Assembly: GCA_964651435.1 (NCBI GenBank)
Contig: CAZYVU010000062.1
Location: 1 to 9,804, forward strand
Direction of reading: 5' to 3'
Origin: CAZYVU01 sp964651435
Lineage (GTDB): Bacteria > Desulfobacterota > Syntrophorhabdia > Syntrophorhabdales > CAYQXL01
Length of the DNA stretch: 9,804 bases
Shown here: piece by piece, positions 6,111-9,804 of the stretch
Layout of the letters: every line of letters starts with the position of its first letter
Position numbering within the stretch: the stretch's first letter is position 1
Position numbers and translations under genes: made by a program
The notes under the pieces: model-generated
What the model saw: only the letters and a program-made list of their open reading frames with translations
The model's database searches: none
What the model was told of the DNA's origin: nothing

Positions 6111-7229
6111 ATGGATGATGTAGCCGGCAAGCTTTGGTCTACGGACAGCACCGTCAGGATCGATGCCATAGACAAGCTAAGCGAGATGGCTGGCGAGACT
6201 GCCGTACAGGCCCTCTTGGGCGTTCTGGGTGATAATCAATGGAACATCAGATGGTCGGCTGTCCAGGCCTTGGGAAAGATAGGCGACCCCACTGCCGCCG
6301 GACCCCTCGTACGGGCATTGGGAGATGAAAACTGGATGGTCAGAAAATCGGCTGTCCAGGCCTTGGGAAAGATAGGCGACCCCACTGCCGTCATACCGCT
6401 CTGCTCGTCCCTCGAGGACGGGAACGAACAGGTCAGAAAGGCGGCTGCTTCGAGCCTTGCACGGTTGCGGGACCCCCGGTCAGTCATACCGCTCTGCTCG
6501 TCCCTCGAGGATGGGAACGAAGAGGTCAGAAGGGCGGCTGCTTCGAGCCTTGCACGGTTGCGGGACCCCCGGTCAGTCATACCGCTCTGCTCGTCCCTCG
6601 AGGATGGGAACGAAGAGGTCAGAAGGGCGGCTGCTTCGAGCCTTGCACGGTTGCGGGACCCCCGGTCAGTCGGCCCCCTGATCCAGGCGCTCAGGGATCC
6701 AAGCGAAGATGTCCGGGAGGCGGCGGCCACCACCCTTGGCTGGATTGGCGGCAGTCACGCTGTGGACCTGCTCATCAACGCACTGAGAGATGAAGAATCG
6801 GAGGTTCGGGGATGGGCGGCCAACTGCCTGGGCAGGATAGGTGACAGGCGCGCCCTCGATCCTTTGATCGACACACTTAATGATGAGGACAGCAAAGTCA
6901 GGCTGCGGGCAGTGAGGGCCCTCGGTTGGATCGGTGACCCCGGGGCCGTAGGACCGCTCGTCCTTGCCCTCGGGGAAGACGATACGGCCGTCTTGGAGAG
7001 CCTGTCCATAGCCCTAGACCTGATGGATGTTGAAGGACTCAGGAGACAGGGCTCCGAGCACCATATGTCTTACTTCAGCAGAGCGTTACGGCATGGCAAT
7101 TCCCAGGCTCGGCGCCATCTCATCAGTGTTCTCGGCAAAATCGGCACCCCTGAGGCAATGAAGGTCCTATACGATGAGGGCGTCCATTCGGCGGCATCGG
7201 CAACCTTGAGAAACGCCAGCGCCGAGTGA
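6111..7229 (+). CDS. HEAT-repeat (PBS-lyase-type) scaffold protein
   Basis: The 372-residue product is almost entirely made of 31-residue helical repeats, about ten of them, each following the pattern ..VxPLxxALxDxxxxVRxxAxxALGxIGDP. This is the signature of the HEAT/PBS-lyase repeat superfamily, whose curved solenoids act as protein-protein binding scaffolds or, in CpcE/NblB relatives, in phycobilin handling; nothing here indicates bilins. I chose ATG 6111 because GGAG lies eight bases upstream and the protein then begins directly with repeat-like sequence (MDDVAGKLW). An in-frame ATG at 6078 would add eleven unremarkable residues and has a poorly placed GAGG three bases before it. There is no signal peptide or membrane segment, so it should be cytoplasmic. 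Residues 94-186 contain three nearly identical repeats from recent DNA amplification. The last two repeats are degenerate and form a C-terminal cap. No catalytic domain is attached; the binding partner is unknown. Confidence 0.85.
   Translation: MDDVAGKLWSTDSTVRIDAIDKLSEMAGETAVQALLGVLGDNQWNIRWSAVQALGKIGDPTAAGPLVRALGDENWMVRKSAVQALGKIGDPTAVIPLCSSLEDGNEQVRKAAASSLARLRDPRSVIPLCSSLEDGNEEVRRAAASSLARLRDPRSVIPLCSSLEDGNEEVRRAAASSLARLRDPRSVGPLIQALRDPSEDVREAAATTLGWIGGSHAVDLLINALRDEESEVRGWAANCLGRIGDRRALDPLIDTLNDEDSKVRLRAVRALGWIGDPGAVGPLVLALGEDDTAVLESLSIALDLMDVEGLRRQGSEHHMSYFSRALRHGNSQARRHLISVLGKIGTPEAMKVLYDEGVHSAASATLRNASAE
6255..6390 (+). repeat. 43-base exact direct repeat with 93-base period inside the HEAT gene
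   Basis: A 43-base sequence beginning TCGGCTGTCCAGGCCTTGGG occurs identically at 6255-6297 and 6348-6390, exactly 93 bases (31 codons) apart. It encodes the second helix and turn of two successive HEAT repeats (SAVQALGKIGDPTA). Confidence 0.85.
6390..6668 (+). repeat. three tandem 93-bp near-identical units in the HEAT gene
   Basis: The units are 6390-6482, 6483-6575 and 6576-6668. Units two and three are identical over all 93 bases. Unit one differs at three positions: one silent (GAC/GAT) and two that change Gln to Glu and Lys to Arg. Each encodes one 31-residue HEAT repeat, so gain or loss of a unit preserves the frame. Confidence 0.92.
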
Positions 7230-7364
7230 ATACAGACCATCGTACCTCCCCCCCCTATCGAACCGGAGACACCAACTGAGCCGATTTCTCCTCCGCTTTC
7301 CGTTCACTCTACCCTTCGCGGGAACGTGAGCTCGCAATGAAAAGGAACCACGCGGGAACTACCG

Positions 7365-7373
7365 TGCTATTAT
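7365..7373 (+). promoter_or_regulatory. putative extended -10 promoter of the MscS channel gene
   Basis: TGCTATTAT is a good extended -10 box about 70 bases before the start codon; the -35 position (GAACCA, 7345-7350) is poor. It matches the GTG[C/G]TA pattern seen at the window's other promoters. No terminator-like hairpin was seen between the HEAT gene and this element, so read-through from upstream is possible. Confidence 0.45.
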
Positions 7374-7443
7374 ACATACAGTAACCGGCCTTGCCTGAAT
7401 CCATGGGGAGCGGCGCGCCGAACGAACAGAAAAGGGGATCGCC

Positions 7444-8340
7444 ATGGCTCACATACCTCCCATATATCTCGACGTCCTTCAGAAGATAGCCGCATCGCTT
7501 ATTGTCCTGTTGATTGCCGTAGTCATAAACCGCATGGTGGGAAGCCTTCTCAGAAAAAGGGTCGGCGACAAAGCCCAGATGGTAATATTTCGAGGCCTTG
7601 CCCAAAAGATTATTTACATTATCGCGGTCGTTATTATTCTGGTCGTGGTCTTCGAACTCGGCAGCAATTTTGCGACCGTGTTGGGCATTCTCGGAGCGGG
7701 TGTCGCCTTCGCCTCCCAGGAAGTCATAGGGTCTTTCGCCGGCTATCTCAATATTATCACCGGCAATATATTTCGCATAGGGGACAGGATACGAATCGGC
7801 AACGTTGTGGGAGACGTTCTCGACATCAGTCTCCTTCGGACCACCGTCATGGAGATAGGAGAATGGGTAAAAGCAGATCAATACACGGGCCGGCTCGTCA
7901 GCCTTGCAAATCGCGTCATCTTCTCTGATCCCGTTTTCAACTACACGCAACATTCCCGCTATATCTGGGATGAGGTTATGATTCCCGTCACCTACAGCAG
8001 CAATTGGAGACGGGCAGCGGAAATGATTCTCGCAAAAGGGCAGGAGCGAACGGGGGAGTTTCAGGCCGAGGCCAGGGCGGAGTTCCAGGAAATGGCCAAG
8101 AAGTATCCGGCAATGCATTCTGTACAGGTAGAACCATCCCTCTACATCACCATGACGGACAATTGGATCGAGTTGACGCTTCGCTATATCGTCGGGGCGG
8201 GGGACCGAAGACCCGTCAAGGGTCAAATCCACGGAGAGCTGCTCGAACGTTTCAGCGAAGTGCCGGACATTACCGTTGCGTCCATGACCGTCGATATCGT
8301 CGGCTTTCCAGCGCCCGGGAAAGGCAGCCCCCTCTCCTAA
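7444..8340 (+). CDS. small-conductance mechanosensitive channel (MscS family)
   Basis: The start ATG 7444 has AAAGGGG (7431-7437) six bases upstream. The 298-residue protein has the compact MscS layout: TM1 about 13-32 (IAASLIVLLIAVVINRMVG), TM2 about 55-72 (KIIYIIAVVIILVVVF) and the pore-lining TM3 about 76-106, rich in Gly/Ala (LGILGAGVAFASQEVIGSFAG). A beta domain beginning RIGDRIRIGNVVGDV follows, then a cytoplasmic alpha/beta vestibule to the C-terminus. Homologues form heptamers in the inner membrane that open on membrane tension to release solutes during osmotic downshock. Its length is close to that of E. coli MscS, with no extra N-terminal sensor domain. The beta domain contains a somewhat long insert (EIGEWVKADQYTGR) that occurs in some environmental MscS relatives. 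The gene converges with the porin gene to the right, and a shared hairpin terminator lies between them. Family assignment is firm; the physiological stimulus is inferred. Confidence 0.92.
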   Translation: MAHIPPIYLDVLQKIAASLIVLLIAVVINRMVGSLLRKRVGDKAQMVIFRGLAQKIIYIIAVVIILVVVFELGSNFATVLGILGAGVAFASQEVIGSFAGYLNIITGNIFRIGDRIRIGNVVGDVLDISLLRTTVMEIGEWVKADQYTGRLVSLANRVIFSDPVFNYTQHSRYIWDEVMIPVTYSSNWRRAAEMILAKGQERTGEFQAEARAEFQEMAKKYPAMHSVQVEPSLYITMTDNWIELTLRYIVGAGDRRPVKGQIHGELLERFSEVPDITVASMTVDIVGFPAPGKGSPLS

Positions 8341-8460
8341 GCCGTACCAAAGCACCTTCCGCACGTAATCTTTCAACTCATCCCGCCGAAATACGAAGTG
8401 TTCCTTTATCCCGTCGCCCCTGTGGGATGGAACCTCATACCGGCCAGAGGAACCGCAAGA

Positions 8461-8486
8461 CAAGAAAGGGGGCCCGAAGGCCCCCT
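8461..8486 (-). terminator. intrinsic terminator of the porin gene (UUCG tetraloop)
   Basis: On the minus strand AGGGGGCC, loop TTCG, GGCCCCCT forms a perfect 8-bp stem (8467-8486) closed by the exceptionally stable C(UUCG)G tetraloop, followed by TTCTTGT. It lies 23 bases after the porin stop codon. The hairpin also lies downstream of the MscS gene and may help end that transcript, although the plus-strand side lacks a T-tract. Confidence 0.85.
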
Positions 8487-8509
8487 CGTTGGTACCGGTA
8501 AAGCTGATC

Positions 8510-9804
8510 TTAGAAGAAGTACCAGGCTGCGAACCGGGCGCTGTTGAGCGAACCGCTTCTGCCCAGGACGCCGGTGGTGGTGCAGGGATCGGAACCGCTG
8601 GTGCCGTATCCGCTGTAGCCCGTTCCCATGTAGGTGTACTGGAGGCCCATCCTGATGGCAGGGTTGACATCATAGATGAGGTTGGCAGACCACTGCTGGT
8701 GGGTCCGGATGGCGTTGGTTACGCCGCTGTTCCAGAGATACCGGTAGCTCAGGTTGTTCTTGACCTGGCCGTAGTAGAGGTTTGCCCACAGTTTGTCGGT
8801 GAAGTAGAAGCCCATCTGTGCATACCAGGCATAGGCAGTCGGTGCAACGTAGTCGACGCCGCCGACGAGGATGTCCTGATCATAGGGGTTTGCATCTGCG
8901 CCAACCTGGCTGAAAACCCGCCAGTTCTGGCCATAGAGGAACTGACCCTTGAGGAAGAGGGACATGGACTTGTCGCCTTTCTTCTCGGGGATTATGGGAA
9001 TGAAGCCCTTCAGGGCTGCGCCCCAAGTGTTGACTGAGTCGTCAGACCAGGTGCCGACGGAGATCGGGTCTTTGTAGGTGACCTTCTCTGTTCCTACCAT
9101 ACCGGAGATGGCGAGGAGCAGTTTGTCGTTGCCGATCTTGCCGCACTTGTCGGTCTGCCAGGTTACCTCCGCTGCGACCTGAGGGATGTAGGAACGGGCA
9201 AAGTCATCGCCGTAGCCATTCCAGGTACCCTGGGCGTTGGCGTTGGGCTGGAAGAGCATGACGTACCAGTTCCAGTTCGGGTTGATGGTGTTGGTGAGTC
9301 TGATCTGGGGAGCCCTGACGCCTCTCCTCATGGGTACGCTCTCGTTCCTGCCCAGCAGGTCGGGGAAGATTACGCCCCAGTTATCCCAGGTCTGACCGAA
9401 GAGGAGGCTCCACTTTGCCCAATCCATCTTCATGAATGCATGACGAAGCCTGAAGAGGCCGTAGGTGTCCGTAGCGCCCGTAGCGCCCGTGAACTCGCCC
9501 TCGATGTAGGCCGATGTCTTGGCGCCCCATCCGTCCGGTCCCTTGATGGCCAGGCTGAGACGTGTCTCGCCGGCTGCCATGTAGGTGTTGCCGTACCGGT
9601 CTCTCCTGTTCTCGTTGACAACGCCTGTTGCGGAGTTGGCATAGCTGTACCGGGACGCATACAGATAGTCTGCGCCGACACCCTGATCCGCCCAACCGAA
9701 GTCTGCCTTTACAAAGCCGCCGATTGTCACATCCCACCTGCTGGTTGCACTGCCCGCAAAGCTGACGGCAGGAAGTGCGAGCATCAGTGCAAGTGCGACT
9801 AAAA
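8510..9804 (-). CDS. outer-membrane beta-barrel porin, DcaP-like (start lies beyond the right edge)
   Basis: Read leftward, the frame is already open at the window edge. The first visible residues, LVALALMLALPAVSFAGSA, are the hydrophobic core and A-x-A-type cleavage site of a Sec signal peptide, so the true start lies just outside; the internal ATG at 9784 sits within the signal core and is unlikely to be the start. The mature protein (about 415 residues) opens with WDVTIGGFVKADFGW, and shows the alternating aromatic/polar strands, short turns and long loops of a general porin. The stretch TYGLFRLRHAFMKMDWAKWSLLFGQTWDNW is typical of DcaP-like and related proteobacterial porins. The chain ends AARFAAWYFF-like with a terminal Phe, the signal for insertion by the BAM complex. 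It probably forms trimeric channels for small anionic or aromatic solutes, but specificity is not readable. It is monocistronic at its 3' end, with a strong terminator. Codon use is regular and biased, suggesting high expression. Confidence 0.88.
   Translation of the reverse strand, partial: LVALALMLALPAVSFAGSATSRWDVTIGGFVKADFGWADQGVGADYLYASRYSYANSATGVVNENRRDRYGNTYMAAGETRLSLAIKGPDGWGAKTSAYIEGEFTGATGATDTYGLFRLRHAFMKMDWAKWSLLFGQTWDNWGVIFPDLLGRNESVPMRRGVRAPQIRLTNTINPNWNWYVMLFQPNANAQGTWNGYGDDFARSYIPQVAAEVTWQTDKCGKIGNDKLLLAISGMVGTEKVTYKDPISVGTWSDDSVNTWGAALKGFIPIIPEKKGDKSMSLFLKGQFLYGQNWRVFSQVGADANPYDQDILVGGVDYVAPTAYAWYAQMGFYFTDKLWANLYYGQVKNNLSYRYLWNSGVTNAIRTHQQWSANLIYDVNPAIRMGLQYTYMGTGYSGYGTSGSDPCTTTGVLGRSGSLNSARFAAWYFF

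Noticed and set aside
6390..6668. CRISPR-like array
   Set aside because: The 93-base units are directly contiguous with no unique spacers, keep the reading frame and each encode one HEAT repeat, so they are a coding tandem repeat.
7309..8673. A 454-codon open frame on the minus strand opposite the MscS gene
   Set aside because: It lies antisense to a clear MscS family gene, has no ribosome-binding site or recognisable domain, and runs through the tail of the porin gene. The stretch opposite 8341-8460 reads somewhat protein-like (HFVFRRDELKDYVRKVLWYG), but it is short and has no start of its own.
8489..9037. A 182-codon plus-strand open frame within the porin region
   Set aside because: It is the mirror of the porin codons, starts inside the terminator region and lacks a ribosome-binding site; the minus strand encodes an unmistakable beta-barrel protein.

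Overview
The window looks like a chromosomal segment of a GC-rich Gram-negative bacterium. It carries an outer-membrane beta-barrel porin, Sec signal peptides and a small MscS channel. The promoter style (extended -10 boxes of the form GTG[C/G]TA) and the gene content would suit an anaerobic deltaproteobacterial or Nitrospirota-like lineage, but that placement is inference and low confidence. No tRNA, rRNA, CRISPR array, insertion sequence or phage gene was seen.

Layout. The left edge (1-136, minus strand) holds the first 45 codons of an exported protein whose body lies outside the window. A divergent intergenic region (137-504) precedes a two-gene, overlapping oxidoreductase operon. Its first gene (505-3195) is an 896-residue fusion of a complete pyridine nucleotide-disulfide oxidoreductase, a STAS-like domain and an uncertain, possibly DUF1990/SRPBCC-like C-terminal domain. 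Its second gene (3173-4585) is a CrtI/PYROXD2-like FAD oxidoreductase whose start lies inside the fusion gene. Two small exported proteins follow, each with its own promoter: a 146-residue predicted small beta-barrel protein (4724-5164) and an 81-residue Gly/Ser/Asp-rich peptide with a perfectly duplicated 15-residue motif (5287-5532), closed by a strong terminator. After about 500 bases without a convincing gene comes a HEAT-repeat protein (6111-7229) with recently amplified 93-bp repeats. An MscS-type mechanosensitive channel (7444-8340) and a convergent porin gene (8510 to the right edge, minus strand) complete the window; a UUCG-loop terminator separates them.

How the genes relate. The only clear functional unit is the overlapping oxidoreductase pair, which combines flavin-dependent redox chemistry with a STAS module normally found in signalling or transport regulation. 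The remaining genes appear to be separate transcription units, several concerned with the cell envelope (exported proteins, channel, porin). The most unusual items are the three-domain fusion, with its altered active-site residues, and the small repeat peptide, whose two motif copies differ at 11 of 15 codons without a single amino-acid change.
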